Shown: positions 1-8,929, counted from the first letter of the stretch. The stretch: DNA of 64,000 bases from Xenorhabdus miraniensis (GCF_002632615.1 NZ_NITZ01000005.1:124001-188000); one strand, 5' to 3'. The notes: generated from the sequence alone by a model not told the origin. Made by a program: numbers and translations.

Positions 1-32
1 GCATACAGTTTTTAAAAATACCGCTTTAATTC

Positions 33-53
33 CCTGCCTGTTTATCAGGCAGG
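33..53. other. Short inverted repeat near left edge
   Basis: CCTGCCTG (33-40) and CAGGCAGG (46-53) form an 8-bp stem with a 5-nt loop. There is no clear T-run on either strand, so it is only a weak terminator candidate for a gene outside the window. I see no gene in 1-364. Confidence 0.4.
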
Positions 54-290
54 AAAGACAGAGGAGTGAACTTACTGTTGTGCCCGCTGTTCAAGATGCC
101 AGCGCGTAATTCACAAATAATCCTGATTTTTTATTTTTTAAATTGACCATGATTTTAATTTCCATAGCAGCGTAAATTTTATACTCTCCGATAAAATTAC
201 TTTTATCCCGAATATGGAGAAGGAAATACAATAAGCAGGGAAACAGGCGAAAGATTGGATAAAAAGAGTTTACTATGGTGTTTGGCGGAT

Positions 291-319
291 CATAACCACC
301 CGCTATGCGGGTGGTTATG
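291..319. repeat. Perfect 13-bp palindrome downstream of minE
   Basis: CATAACCACCCGC (291-303) pairs perfectly with 307-319 around a TAT loop. It lies about 46 nt past the minE stop codon. No T-run follows on either strand, so it is either an atypical terminator of the min operon or a REP-like or IS200/IS605-type hairpin. I cannot choose between these without other copies. Confidence 0.6.
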
Positions 320-364
320 ATTGAGAAATCACAGCCCTAAATTAAATAGCATCATTGGATACGA

Positions 365-634
365 TTATTTTGGCAATTCCTCAACCTCAGGTAATGTTAC
401 ATTAAGTTCCAGTACGGAAATGTCATCATTCTTTTGCTCAAACTGCACAGAAAGCATGTCTGGATCAATTTGTACATATTTACAAATTACAGCCAGAATA
501 TCCCGTTTCATTTCAGGCAAATAGGCAGGCTCAGAGTCACCACGGCGCCGCTCTGCCACGATGATTTGTAGCCGCTCCTTGGCAATATTGGCTGTCGGTT
601 TTTTTCTCGACAGGAAGAAATCTAACAAAGCCAT
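365..634 (-). CDS. minE: Cell division topological specificity factor MinE
   Basis: This is the 89-residue MinE that stimulates the MinD ATPase and drives pole-to-pole oscillation of MinCD, which keeps the division septum at midcell. The N-terminal amphipathic helix ([12 protein letters not shown]) and the anti-MinCD segment with [13 protein letters not shown] are present, followed by the dimeric topological specificity domain. Length matches the family (88-89 residues). It is last in minC-minD-minE, 3 nt after minD, so the two are probably translationally coupled. Nothing unusual was seen. Confidence 0.97.
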   Translation of the reverse strand: MALLDFFLSRKKPTANIAKERLQIIVAERRRGDSEPAYLPEMKRDILAVICKYVQIDPDMLSVQFEQKNDDISVLELNVTLPEVEELPK

Positions 635-637
635 GCG

Positions 638-1450
638 TTACCCCCCAAACAGGCGTTTTAAAAAGCCCTTTTTCTCTTCTTCGATGAAACGGAAAGGCCG
701 TTCTTCACCAAGTAAACGTAAAACAGTATCTTCGTATGCCTTACCCGCATCAGATTCTTTATCCAGAATAACGGGTTCTCCCTGGTTAGACGAACGGAGA
801 ACAGATTGATCTTCCGGGATCACACCAAGTAATGGAATACACAGAATTTCCAACACATCTTCCATGCTAAGCATATCACCGCGGTTCACTCGCCCAGGGT
901 TATAACGGGTCAGCAGAAGATGTTCTTTGATAGGCTCATCCCCTTGTTCCGCACGGCGTGATTTAGATGCCAGGATACCTAAAATACGATCGGAATCACG
1001 AACAGATGAAACTTCCGGGTTTGTTGTAATAATGGCTTCATCGGCAAAGTAGAGTGCCATCAATGCACCGCTTTCAATACCTGCTGGTGAATCACAGATA
1101 ATGAACTCAAACCCTTGTTGATCCAATTCGTTCAGAATTTTCTCGACGCCATCACGGGTGAGAGCTTCTTTATCGCGGGTTTGAGAGGCGGGCAAAATAT
1201 AGAGATTCTCTGTGCGCTTATCTTTAATAAGGGCTTGGTTTAAGCTGGCATCACCTTGAATGACGTTCACGAAGTCAAAAACCACTCGGCGTTCACAGCC
1301 CATAATCAAATCGAGGTTCCGTAGACCGATGTCAAAATCGACAACGGCAGTTTTTTTTCCTCTTTGGGCGAGACCGGTAGCAATGGCCGCGCTTGAAGTG
1401 GTTTTGCCAACGCCACCTTTACCAGATGTAACAACAATAATGCGTGCCAT
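638..1450 (-). CDS. minD: Septum site-determining ATPase MinD
   Basis: This is a membrane-associated ParA/MinD-family ATPase of 270 residues that recruits MinC to the membrane and oscillates under MinE control. The deviant Walker A motif GKGGVGKT is at residues 10-17. The C-terminal amphipathic membrane-targeting helix (EEEKKGFLKRLFGG) is intact. It is the middle gene of the min operon, 23 nt after minC and 3 nt before minE. Length equals that of the E. coli protein. Confidence 0.98.
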   Translation of the reverse strand: MARIIVVTSGKGGVGKTTSSAAIATGLAQRGKKTAVVDFDIGLRNLDLIMGCERRVVFDFVNVIQGDASLNQALIKDKRTENLYILPASQTRDKEALTRDGVEKILNELDQQGFEFIICDSPAGIESGALMALYFADEAIITTNPEVSSVRDSDRILGILASKSRRAEQGDEPIKEHLLLTRYNPGRVNRGDMLSMEDVLEILCIPLLGVIPEDQSVLRSSNQGEPVILDKESDAGKAYEDTVLRLLGEERPFRFIEEEKKGFLKRLFGG

Positions 1451-1473
1451 GAAGCGATTCCTTGTTATAAAGG

Positions 1474-2157
1474 CTAGACTAAGGTTTCAATAGTTAATTC
1501 ATTGTTCACCAGACGTAATTTTGCCGCTTTACCGACAAAATTTTCTGGGATTTTTTCGCTGAGCCAATATTGACCAGCAATAGAGGTGAGTTCAGCGTTT
1601 AAATGGGTGCAGAAAATCTGGCTTTCTTGATCACCAGATGCGCCTGCCAATACGCGTCCACGCAGTACACCATATATATGAATATTTCCATCAGCGATTA
1701 ATTCTGCGCCAGCGCTCACATTATTCGTTACGATGAGATCGCTATTCGGCGCATAAATTCTTTGTCCTGAACGAACAGGTGTATTAATTATACGAGTTTT
1801 TTTGAAAATAGGTTCAGTCGGTTTATTTTCTTGAGTAAGAACTTTCTGACTTTTACCTTCTTTCAATAAAGGAAGTTCTGATTTCAGGACAATTTTCCGT
1901 TGTTCTTCATCTTGACAGCCGCTGATGCCAACAACACGCAGCCCAACTGATTCTATGGCCCGGTGGAGTGCGAGGATATCTGCATCAACAGAGAGAGCAG
2001 ATATATTGATAACAACGGGAGCATTTTTCAGGAATTCAGGCGCTTGATCCATTTTTTCCTGCATAGCTCTTTGAATGACTTCCGGCTGATCATCATACAA
2101 ATGAACGACCGAAAGCGTAAAATTACTGCCTTTTAGCTCTATTGGCGATTGTGACAT
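1474..2157 (-). CDS. minC: Septum site-determining protein MinC
   Basis: This is the FtsZ polymerisation inhibitor of the Min system, 227 residues. The N-terminal FtsZ-binding domain covers about residues 1-105. A charged linker follows, and then the C-terminal beta-helix domain ([15 protein letters not shown] onward) that dimerises and binds MinD. First gene of the minCDE operon, divergent from ycgL across about 150 bp. Confidence 0.97.
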   Translation of the reverse strand: MSQSPIELKGSNFTLSVVHLYDDQPEVIQRAMQEKMDQAPEFLKNAPVVINISALSVDADILALHRAIESVGLRVVGISGCQDEEQRKIVLKSELPLLKEGKSQKVLTQENKPTEPIFKKTRIINTPVRSGQRIYAPNSDLIVTNNVSAGAELIADGNIHIYGVLRGRVLAGASGDQESQIFCTHLNAELTSIAGQYWLSEKIPENFVGKAAKLRLVNNELTIETLV

Positions 2158-2311
2158 CGATATTTTGACTCAGCAAGGTTAGGTTTCCCAGGATAGTGTA
2201 CTAAAAGTTTTTCCTAGTACATCCTCTGGGAGACGATATTCTGAAATATAATAAGCATGTTATAGTTAGTGAATTATTCAAGCAAGTCGCAGAGTTAATT
2301 TAAAAGAGTTT

Positions 2312-2599
2312 ATGACAATGATTTGTGTAATTTACAGAAGCCCAAAACGTAACCAAACATATCTTTATATTGAAAGGAAAGGTGATTTTTCGCGCGTTCC
2401 TGACGAGTTGTTAAAAACATTTGGTGAACCTCAATATTCAATGATGATTTCATTATCTGAAAGAAAAAAATTGGCCAATGCTGATATTGAAAAAGTAAAA
2501 ACCGCGTTGAATGAGCAGGGGTTTTACTTGCAGGTACCACCGCCGGTAGAAAGCTTGATCAATGAACATCTGGCATTAAATAAAACAATAACAAAATAG
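2312..2599 (+). CDS. ycgL: YcgL domain protein
   Basis: A small cytoplasmic protein of 95 residues in the YcgL family, whose function is not established. The family start [11 protein letters not shown] is visible; the ATG at 2312 or the one two codons later would both fit. It lies divergently from minC, as ycgL does in other enterics, and heads a same-strand run with the MltB-like lipoprotein (37-nt gap), ycgM and ycgN. Confidence 0.92.
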   Translation: MTMICVIYRSPKRNQTYLYIERKGDFSRVPDELLKTFGEPQYSMMISLSERKKLANADIEKVKTALNEQGFYLQVPPPVESLINEHLALNKTITK

Positions 2600-2636
2600 C
2601 TGGCAACTGCCTGATCCTGAGCCGAGGAGCAGATTT

Positions 2637-3752
2637 ATGAAATTAATCAACGGGATAACCTTGTTGTCAGCGATTCTGTTGGCAGGGTGTAATTCATCTA
2701 ATGGAAAACAGTTCAGTGGAAAACGATTCAGTGAAAAACAATCGTACGATCAATCTGTATTGACAGCAAGGTCGCAAGCAGAAGTTAAAATATTGGCGCA
2801 CGATTTTCCATTAGATTCCCGTGATCCATCACAATTTTCCACCTATGTGGCTTTGCTGAAACAGCAGGCCCGGGAACAGGGCATCAGCGAAAAAACGTTG
2901 GATCGGGCATTTGCCAATATCCATTTTATCTCGCGCGTCATTAAGGCCGATCGCAACCAGCCAGAAAAGAAAATTACTTTGGAGGATTATCTGAACCGGG
3001 TGTTGCCGGCTTGGAAGATAGAGCAGGGTGCTAAGCAATATGAAGATAACCTTCCTCAGTTAGAAAAAATGAGTCGTAAATACGGTGTACCTAAAGCCTA
3101 TATTGTTGCTTTGTGGGGATTAGAAAGCGGTTTTGGCAAGATTCAGGGTAAAGAAGATGTCATTTCGGCATTATCCACTCTGGCCTTTGAAGGGCGTCGG
3201 GAAGTATTTTTTATCAAGCAGTTATTGGCAGCGCTGGAAATAATCGAGAATCAATATATCGGTGAAGATCAAACTCTAAAAGGATCTTGGGCAGGCGCAA
3301 TGGGGCAAAGTCAATTTATGCCAACTTCTTATTTAACCTATGGCGCTGATGGCAATGGCGATGGAAAAATAGATATTTGGCATAATAAGGAAGATGTTTT
3401 TGCTTCGACTGCCAATTATCTGCACAAAGAGGGATGGCAACAAGGGTTACCGTGGGGATATGCCATCGCATTGCCTGCTGGCTTTGATGTTGCATTAGAA
3501 GGCATAAAACCCGAACAGGGGAAAACCATTGCTCAATGGCAGGCGTTGGGAATTTCATCCCCGCATTTTGCGGAACTGCCGGCAAATACCAAAGGCTGGA
3601 TAGTGATACCTGATGATCCGGCACAACGGGCATTTTGGGTAACGCAAAATTTCCGTACTATTATGCACTGGAACCGTTCTTACTATTTTGCGCTTAGTGT
3701 TGGTATGATGGCAGACGGTATTATGCAACGAACTCATTTCCTCACTCACTGA
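2637..3752 (+). CDS. Lytic murein transglycosylase, MltB family lipoprotein
   Basis: A 371-residue outer-membrane lipoprotein predicted to cleave the MurNAc-GlcNAc bond of peptidoglycan with 1,6-anhydro product formation. The signal peptide ends at lipobox LLAGC with Cys18. The SLT_2 domain carries ALWGLESGFGKIQG, with the catalytic Glu at about residue 163, and MGQSQFMPTSY. A possible PG-binding domain at the C-terminus is absent. It is not the canonical mltB locus; similar genes occur between ycgL and ycgM in some enterics, which is recall rather than a search result. The long hydrophilic stretch after the lipobox (residues 20-50) looks like a tether. Confidence 0.88.
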   Translation: MKLINGITLLSAILLAGCNSSNGKQFSGKRFSEKQSYDQSVLTARSQAEVKILAHDFPLDSRDPSQFSTYVALLKQQAREQGISEKTLDRAFANIHFISRVIKADRNQPEKKITLEDYLNRVLPAWKIEQGAKQYEDNLPQLEKMSRKYGVPKAYIVALWGLESGFGKIQGKEDVISALSTLAFEGRREVFFIKQLLAALEIIENQYIGEDQTLKGSWAGAMGQSQFMPTSYLTYGADGNGDGKIDIWHNKEDVFASTANYLHKEGWQQGLPWGYAIALPAGFDVALEGIKPEQGKTIAQWQALGISSPHFAELPANTKGWIVIPDDPAQRAFWVTQNFRTIMHWNRSYYFALSVGMMADGIMQRTHFLTH

Positions 3753-3813
3753 AAATCGGGCCTTGAAAGACGACGGGTATAAGTGGGTTGAAAACTAGAT
3801 AAGGAAGAAAGTT

Positions 3814-4470
3814 ATGTACCAGCATCGGGATTGGCAAGGTGTACTGCTGGATTGTCCTGCTAATAAAGTGGTTTGTGTCGGTAGTAATTATGTCAATCAT
3901 ATGAAAGAGATGGGCTCTCAATCCACTGAAGAGCCAGTAATATTCATCAAACCTGAAACGGCGCTTTGTGATCTTTGTCAGCCTGTTTTCATCCCACAGG
4001 AATTGGGTTCTGTACACCATGAAATTGAACTGGCTGTCTTGATTGGTTCAACACTCAAAAATGCCAATGAGGAGCGGGTCAGTCAGGCAATTGCTGGTTT
4101 TGCGGTTGCATTGGATTTAACATTGCGTGATTTGCAGCGTGAATTTAAACAATCGGGGCAACCGTGGGAAAAGAGTAAGGCATTTGATAGATCATGCCCG
4201 ATATCGGGTTTTATCCCTGTCAATGACTTTGGTGATCCACAAAATGCTCAACTTTCTTTGACAATAAATGGCGAATTGCGCCAAAACGGCAATACGAGTG
4301 ACATGCGAACGCCAATCATCCCATTGATTAGCTATATGTCGCGCTTTTTTACCCTACGCCCGGGCGATATTATCCTGACGGGAACGCCGGAAGGCGTGGG
4401 GCCACTACAATCTGGTGATGTGTTGAATGTCTCTCTTAATGAGCACATTCTGACAACCAGAGTGATTTAA
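3814..4470 (+). CDS. ycgM: Fumarylacetoacetate hydrolase family protein YcgM
   Basis: A 218-residue member of the FAA hydrolase fold, close to E. coli YcgM. The metal-site motif HHEIELAVLIG and the C-terminal GDIILTGTPEGVG are intact. Substrates in this family are 2-oxo or 1,3-diketo acids (acylpyruvase or oxaloacetate decarboxylase activity), and the sequence alone does not identify the one used here. It is followed 9 nt later by ycgN on the same strand. Confidence 0.9.
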   Translation: MYQHRDWQGVLLDCPANKVVCVGSNYVNHMKEMGSQSTEEPVIFIKPETALCDLCQPVFIPQELGSVHHEIELAVLIGSTLKNANEERVSQAIAGFAVALDLTLRDLQREFKQSGQPWEKSKAFDRSCPISGFIPVNDFGDPQNAQLSLTINGELRQNGNTSDMRTPIIPLISYMSRFFTLRPGDIILTGTPEGVGPLQSGDVLNVSLNEHILTTRVI

Positions 4471-4479
4471 CCATAAGGA

Positions 4480-4926
4480 ATGACAGAAATTATGTCTCAA
4501 CCTTTCTGGCAGGTGAAAACCCTGGAGCAAATGACAGACCAAGAGTGGGAAGCACTATGTGATGGCTGCGGCCAGTGCTGCCTGCATAAATTGATGGATG
4601 AAGATACTGATGAAATTTATTTCACCAATGTCGCCTGTAATCAATTGAATATTAAAACCTGCCAGTGCAAGAATTACGAAGATCGTTTCAGGTATGAACC
4701 TGATTGTATCAAATTGACTCGTGAAAATATGCTCACCTTTGAATGGTTGCCGAAAACTTGCGCTTACCGTTTAATTGGTGAAGGGAAAAAACTTCTACCG
4801 TGGCATCCATTGATTAGTGGTTCAAAATCAGCCATACATGCGGAACGTGTTTCTGTCAGGCATATTGCTGTGCGTGAAGTGGATGTCGTGGAATGGGAAG
4901 ATCATATTCTTAATAAGCCTGAATAG
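4480..4926 (+). CDS. ycgN: YcgN family cysteine-cluster protein
   Basis: A 148-residue cytoplasmic protein with the conserved cysteine pattern [19 protein letters not shown] and later Cys residues, which suggests a zinc or iron-sulfur site. It is nearly collinear with E. coli YcgN. Two starts are plausible, ATG 4480 and ATG 4492 (MSQPFWQ). It directly follows ycgM. A 13-bp inverted repeat just after the stop probably ends the transcript. Confidence 0.92.
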   Translation: MTEIMSQPFWQVKTLEQMTDQEWEALCDGCGQCCLHKLMDEDTDEIYFTNVACNQLNIKTCQCKNYEDRFRYEPDCIKLTRENMLTFEWLPKTCAYRLIGEGKKLLPWHPLISGSKSAIHAERVSVRHIAVREVDVVEWEDHILNKPE

Positions 4927-4936
4927 TTATTTTATT

Positions 4937-4966
4937 TATTGATATAAAAGGGATTTTATATCAATA
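4937..4966 (+). terminator. Inverted repeat after ycgN
   Basis: TATTGATATAAAA (4937-4949) and its perfect complement (4954-4966) are separated by GGGA. It is an A+T-rich hairpin 11 nt after the ycgN stop codon and probably terminates the ycgL-ycgN transcript. Confidence 0.5.
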
Positions 4967-5109
4967 ATGGCACTTTTTGGACACATAAGCGTAAAATACA
5001 ATTTCTGAAATTGCCATTAATATCGGATTTTTCTCTCGCTTTTCTGACTTTAAACAGTAAAGGAAAACTGATAACTTGTATGTTCAATTGTCAATACAAG
5101 GAAAGAGAA

Positions 5110-5421
5110 ATGGCAAGTTATTTGATTCGCGTGGAACTTTATGGCACAGGTTCTGACGGTTATGAAAAATTACATAAAAGGATGACGGCGAATCAATTCA
5201 GCCAATCTATCCGTTTTCCTAACGGGAAATGGCATCGTCTTCCTAGTGGAACTTATATTGGTAGTTCTTCAATGGAATCTATCGAATTAGCAGAAAAAAT
5301 TAGATCTATGGCTACGCCGTTTTCAAACAAAGACCCTTCGATATTTGTCTGCACTTACAGTAACTGGAGTGCATCGCTCTATCCCGAAAAACAACACACT
5401 GAATCCGGTTCAGGTGAGTGA
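5110..5421 (+). CDS. GhoS/DUF2622-like small protein (possible type V antitoxin family)
   Basis: A 103-residue soluble protein starting MASYLIRVELYG. The pattern 'YLIRVEL ... LH ... M ... F ... LPSGTYIGSSS' resembles the DUF2622 family, to which the endoribonuclease antitoxin GhoS has been assigned; this is from memory. ATG 5110 is preferred over upstream starts because AAGGAAAG lies just before it and the family begins at this Met. A small stand-alone membrane-peptide gene follows 254 nt downstream, which is relevant because GhoS partners are small membrane toxins. RNase activity here is not proven. Confidence 0.55.
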   Translation: MASYLIRVELYGTGSDGYEKLHKRMTANQFSQSIRFPNGKWHRLPSGTYIGSSSMESIELAEKIRSMATPFSNKDPSIFVCTYSNWSASLYPEKQHTESGSGE

Positions 5422-5434
5422 TTTTTTATATCGT

Positions 5435-5452
5435 GGGCTAAATTATTAGCCC
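5435..5452 (+). terminator. Weak hairpin after GhoS-like gene
   Basis: GGGCTAA (5435-5441) pairs with TTAGCCC (5446-5452) 14 nt after the stop. There is no strong T-run. A second hairpin, TCATGAT/ATCATGA, follows at once. Confidence 0.35.
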
Positions 5453-5675
5453 TCATGATTTGAATATCATGATCTGATTAGCCTCATCGTTCAAGTATTG
5501 TTCTATTTTTACAACAACCCTGCCAATTCCATACCTATTGTAATAAATATTAGTATGGTACTTATGCTGCTTAACTAATATATATGAAGTACTGTTGGTA
5601 CGGTTTCTGTAGCAGACAGTCAAAGCCACTACCGTGCAGCTAGAGAAATTTGTTTGATAACGAGGGAGAGTAAAA

Positions 5676-5759
5676 ATGAATAACAGATTGATGAGCTATA
5701 TAACGTTTGTAGGGGTTTGGATTGCCATAACATTAACGATTGGTATTATGCTGTCATAG
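5676..5759 (+). CDS. 27-residue single-span membrane peptide
   Basis: ATG 5676 opens a 27-codon frame ending TAG at 5757-5759. The peptide has a polar N-terminus (MNNRLMSY) and one hydrophobic span of about 18 residues (ITFVGVWIAITLTIGIML). A good ribosome-binding site (GAGGGAG at 5662-5668) sits 7 nt before the ATG, and a strong intrinsic terminator follows 28 nt after the stop. Both support a real transcription unit. I do not recognise a named family. By position it could be the membrane partner of the GhoS-like protein, or an unrelated stress membrane peptide. Confidence 0.6.
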   Translation: MNNRLMSYITFVGVWIAITLTIGIMLS

Positions 5760-5787
5760 TAACATGAAATTAAAATCAACTCTGTAG

Positions 5788-5809
5788 CCTCGCTTCGGCG
5801 AGGTTTTTT
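5788..5809 (+). terminator. Intrinsic terminator of the small membrane peptide gene
   Basis: CCTCGC-TTCG-GCGAGG (5788-5803), with a TTCG tetraloop, is followed by TTTTTT (5804-5809). This is a textbook rho-independent terminator. Confidence 0.9.
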
Positions 5810-6000
5810 ACGATGCCGGATATTAAATATTAAGTAGTTACTCTACAATTATTAATATGATAAATAACAATAAAGTTTTAGGATTAATATTAACAGATTA
5901 CCCAGTAGGCTACTGGGTAATCAAAATATAATGTAAGGTAAGATATTCAAGGCGAGGAAAAATATGGTATCAGGCTGAGTGAATGCTATTTCACATAAGG

Positions 6001-6435
6001 TTATTGGTCAAGATCCCGCAGAATATAAACCAACGTATTTTTGCCATTAACCAATGTAAGTTGCTTGCCTATTAAGCTAACTTTTGCTCCTTTAGTTAGC
6101 ATTTCAATGAGCACATTATCCCACTGATTGAGTCTTTCATTGATGCAGTATATCCGGCTATTGTTTAAAATTTTTACTGTCAATATGTTGTTCTTTAATT
6201 TACTTACTCCCCCAAAACTGTTGCACATTGCGCCTGAAATACCCAATTTTTCATCAAACGCAATAGAAAGTTTGCTGTCTTCTTTATTTGAAACTTCCTC
6301 ACTATTGACACTGACTAAAGCAAAATGATGATTCTTTAGATCCCTGACGCTGACATTCCCCGTGGCGTTGACCCCCGAAGATTGACATGCTGTGAGTAAC
6401 AAGGTGGCGACCACTAACGGAATCGCTTTTTTCAT
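6001..6435 (-). CDS. hslJ: META-domain lipoprotein HslJ
   Basis: A 144-residue lipoprotein with signal peptide and lipobox LTAC (Cys17), followed by a META domain: LKNHHFALVSVN, then AMCNSFGG and a C-terminal YILRDL. E. coli HslJ is a heat-inducible protein involved in novobiocin resistance. The ldhA-hslJ neighbourhood is the same as in E. coli. Its ribosome-binding site AGGAG lies just before the ATG, 24 nt after ldhA. Confidence 0.85.
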   Translation of the reverse strand: MKKAIPLVVATLLLTACQSSGVNATGNVSVRDLKNHHFALVSVNSEEVSNKEDSKLSIAFDEKLGISGAMCNSFGGVSKLKNNILTVKILNNSRIYCINERLNQWDNVLIEMLTKGAKVSLIGKQLTLVNGKNTLVYILRDLDQ

Positions 6436-6459
6436 TTTATCTCCTGATGTTTGTTGAGA

Positions 6460-7455
6460 TTACCCAACAATATTCGGACAAGTTTCTCCAGAAGTTAATT
6501 GCTGGATATTTTGTAACGTTGTTTCACTGATGCTGGTTAATGCTTCCTCTGTTAAAAATGCTTGATGACCAGTGAACAGTACATTATGGCAGGAAGATAA
6601 ACGGCGGAAAATATCATCTTGAATAACGTCGTTTGATTTATCTTCAAAGAATAAATCGCGTTCGTTTTCGTAAACATCCATACCCAATGCGCCAATTTTT
6701 TGCTGTTTCAATGCGTTAATGGCCGCAATAGAATCAATCAAGGCACCCCGGCTAGTATTAATAATCATCACGCCATCTTTCATTTTGTTGAATGCCGTTT
6801 CATCCAATAAGTGATGATTCCCTGGTGTCATAGGGCAATGCAGAGAAATGACATCAGACTCAGCGTATAAAGTATCTAAGTCCACATATTCTACGCCCAT
6901 ATCCAAGGCTTCTGGATTTGGGTATGGATCATGTGCTAATAAACGCATACCAAAACCTTTCAGAATTCTCAGCGTCGCAAGCCCAATTTTTCCCGTGCCG
7001 ATAATACCTGCGGTACGTTTGTACATGTTGAAGCCAGTCAAGCCTTCCAGAGAAAAGTTGGCATCGCGAGTACGTTGATAGGCACGATGAATACGCCGAT
7101 TCAGGCATAACATTAATCCAACGGTGTGTTCAGCAACTGATTCAGGTGAATAAGCAGGGACTCGAACGATTTGAATGCCTAATTCTTTAGCGGCGTCTAA
7201 ATCGACATTGTTGAACCCGGCACAACGTAATGCCAAGATTTTGATGTTCATCTCTGCCAATTCTTGTAGGACTTCACGCCCACCATCATCATTGACAAAA
7301 ATACAGACAGCATCTGCACCAATAGCGTTTTTGGCAGTTTGTGGACTCAGGGCAAAATCAAAAAACTCGATATGATAGTCAAGGCCAAGTTTTTGGTTGA
7401 GCATTTCAAAATGTTTACGGTCATACTGCTTTGTACTGTAAACAACTAATTTCAT
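6460..7455 (-). CDS. ldhA: D-lactate dehydrogenase (fermentative)
   Basis: An NAD-dependent D-2-hydroxyacid dehydrogenase, 331 residues, reducing pyruvate to D-lactate during fermentation. The GTGKIGLATL Rossmann motif, the RCAGFNNVD substrate segment, INTSRGALID and the catalytic-His segment GHQAFLTEEAL are present. The frame is open for 15 codons upstream, but ATG 7455 (MKLVVYSTKQYD) is the homologous start and has GGTGGAG upstream. hslJ follows downstream. Confidence 0.95.
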   Translation of the reverse strand: MKLVVYSTKQYDRKHFEMLNQKLGLDYHIEFFDFALSPQTAKNAIGADAVCIFVNDDGGREVLQELAEMNIKILALRCAGFNNVDLDAAKELGIQIVRVPAYSPESVAEHTVGLMLCLNRRIHRAYQRTRDANFSLEGLTGFNMYKRTAGIIGTGKIGLATLRILKGFGMRLLAHDPYPNPEALDMGVEYVDLDTLYAESDVISLHCPMTPGNHHLLDETAFNKMKDGVMIINTSRGALIDSIAAINALKQQKIGALGMDVYENERDLFFEDKSNDVIQDDIFRRLSSCHNVLFTGHQAFLTEEALTSISETTLQNIQQLTSGETCPNIVG

Positions 7456-7500
7456 AACAACATCTCCACCATATAGTAACTGTAGAATCATTCGAGCCAT

Positions 7501-7870
7501 TCATTGAATTCACTTTGCTGCAAAATTGCTTGCAATAATGACATGTTGTGAAGGTTCTAAGCGTTATCTATCGCTATACTCGAATAAATCGCCTAATAAG
7601 CTATTTACAGTAAAATAGCTTGTATAATAAATCAGCTCAGAGCCTGATATGAGACTATCATAACAGGAAGTTGATTTCAGGTTTAAAAGAAGATTTGGCG
7701 GAAATTTGCCATGAACTTAGTTTTTTATAGATATTATTAACACTATACTTGTCTTAGCTTCGTAGAAATGCAATGTGTCGGCTTGGTTGGGCAATTGGTT
7801 GACATCCTTGATAGTGAGGATTAAGAATAACATTATTCGTTACAATGAAAGAATTGACTTAGGATGTCTT
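7501..7870. other. Intergenic region between ldhA and yciY
   Basis: About 400 bp of A+T-rich DNA holding the divergent promoters of ldhA and yciY. I could not assign promoter boxes with confidence and see no additional gene. Confidence 0.4.
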
Positions 7871-8050
7871 ATGAAACATAGCAGAAATGAAGTAGGGCGC
7901 TGGCGAATGATCCGCCAAAATATCCGTCGCCGCCGACGCTGGCTGGAAGATCAATCGCGCCGTAATCTTCGTATTTATAGATTGCGTAAAACAGATTCTT
8001 GCAAGCGCCGTAGGTCGATTTTGTTTATCCAAAATCTGGAATGGCTTTAG
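7871..8050 (+). CDS. yciY: YciY family small basic protein
   Basis: A 59-residue arginine-rich protein, MKHSRNEVGRWRM..., matching E. coli YciY through its first 40 residues (VGRWRM, RWLE.QSRRN.RI). The start at ATG 7871 follows AGGATGTCTT; the frame is open further upstream, but that extension does not resemble the family. Function is unknown. It sits just before tonB, as expected in enterics. Confidence 0.85.
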   Translation: MKHSRNEVGRWRMIRQNIRRRRRWLEDQSRRNLRIYRLRKTDSCKRRRSILFIQNLEWL

Positions 8051-8091
8051 CAAGGTGTGCAGCATGGTATATATGTTTTTGATTCATTATT

Positions 8092-8110
8092 GAATATGAT
8101 AGTCATTTGC
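8092..8110 (+). promoter_or_regulatory. Fur-box-like site upstream of tonB
   Basis: GAATATGATAGTCATTTGC matches the 19-bp Fur consensus GATAATGATAATCATTATC at 14 positions. It lies 34 nt before the tonB ATG. TonB is Fur-repressed in E. coli, so iron control here is likely by analogy. Confidence 0.65.
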
Positions 8111-8143
8111 ATTTAAACTAGTGGTTATCTGAAACTGACTATC

Positions 8144-8866
8144 ATGCTGCTAAGCAAGAATTTTCTTATGCGTTGGATACATTGGCCGATACTATTTTCC
8201 GTTTGTTTACATATTTCTATTGCTGCGGCACTTTTTCAGGCTATCAAACCTGAAAAGCAATCAGAACCCGTTCCTATGGCTGTTGCCATGATCCAATTGG
8301 CTGCTGAAGAGACATCTGTTTCTGAGTCAGACATGCCTGAATCTGCTCCTGAACCACCGATACCAGAGCCAGAACCTATTGCGAAAATTGCTCTGCCTAA
8401 ACCGGAAAAGAAACCGGAAGTGAAAAAGCGAGAAGAGAAAAAGATTGTCAAAAAAGAGCCTAAGCCAATAGAGAAAAAGGTAGAAAAAATCCCAGACCAG
8501 CTGTTGAAACCTGTTTCTGATCAGAATACCCAGATAGCGAAGAATCTGAATGATCAAAAATCGCCGGATTCTGCTGTGAGTAATAATACTAATGTTAGAC
8601 GTGGGCCAAGGGCCTTGAGCAGACCAAACCCTGAATACCCTTCCAGAGCGCAGCAGTTGGGTACAGAAGGGACGGTGAAGGTCAAATTTGATGTTGATGA
8701 AGATGGGCGCATCAGGAACATTGAAATTATTTCTGCAAACCCTAAAAATGTCTTTGAACGTCATGTGAAAAACGCCATGAAAAAGTGGCGTTATGAAAAA
8801 ATACCTGCTGTTGGGTATGAGGCAACTATCAAGTTTAGAGTAACAGGTATTTCGCAAACACGATAG
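8144..8866 (+). CDS. tonB: Energy transducer TonB
   Basis: A periplasm-spanning protein of 240 residues that couples the ExbB-ExbD proton motor to TonB-dependent outer-membrane receptors for siderophores and vitamin B12. It has an N-terminal membrane anchor (WPILFSVCLHISIAAALF), a Pro/Glu/Lys-rich spacer at about residues 60-130, and a C-terminal receptor-contact domain with YPSRAQQLGTEG and VKNAMKKWRYE. An alternative start is ATG 8168. A Fur-box-like site lies upstream. Confidence 0.96.
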   Translation: MLLSKNFLMRWIHWPILFSVCLHISIAAALFQAIKPEKQSEPVPMAVAMIQLAAEETSVSESDMPESAPEPPIPEPEPIAKIALPKPEKKPEVKKREEKKIVKKEPKPIEKKVEKIPDQLLKPVSDQNTQIAKNLNDQKSPDSAVSNNTNVRRGPRALSRPNPEYPSRAQQLGTEGTVKVKFDVDEDGRIRNIEIISANPKNVFERHVKNAMKKWRYEKIPAVGYEATIKFRVTGISQTR

Positions 8867-8891
8867 GTTGACATAATTTCTATTCAAGGTG

Positions 8892-8921
8892 AAGGAGCGG
8901 AAAACGCTCCTTTAATTTTTT
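8892..8921. terminator. Terminator between convergent tonB and yciA
   Basis: AAGGAGCG (8892-8899) and CGCTCCTT (8905-8912) form a stem with loop GAAAA, followed by TAATTTTTT on the plus strand. It terminates tonB and may also act on yciA. Confidence 0.8.
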
Positions 8922-8929
8922 ATAAACCG

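Noticed and set aside
8327..8887. 186-codon antisense frame over tonB
   Set aside because: Phe/Arg/Leu-rich shadow of the Pro/Glu/Lys-rich TonB spacer.
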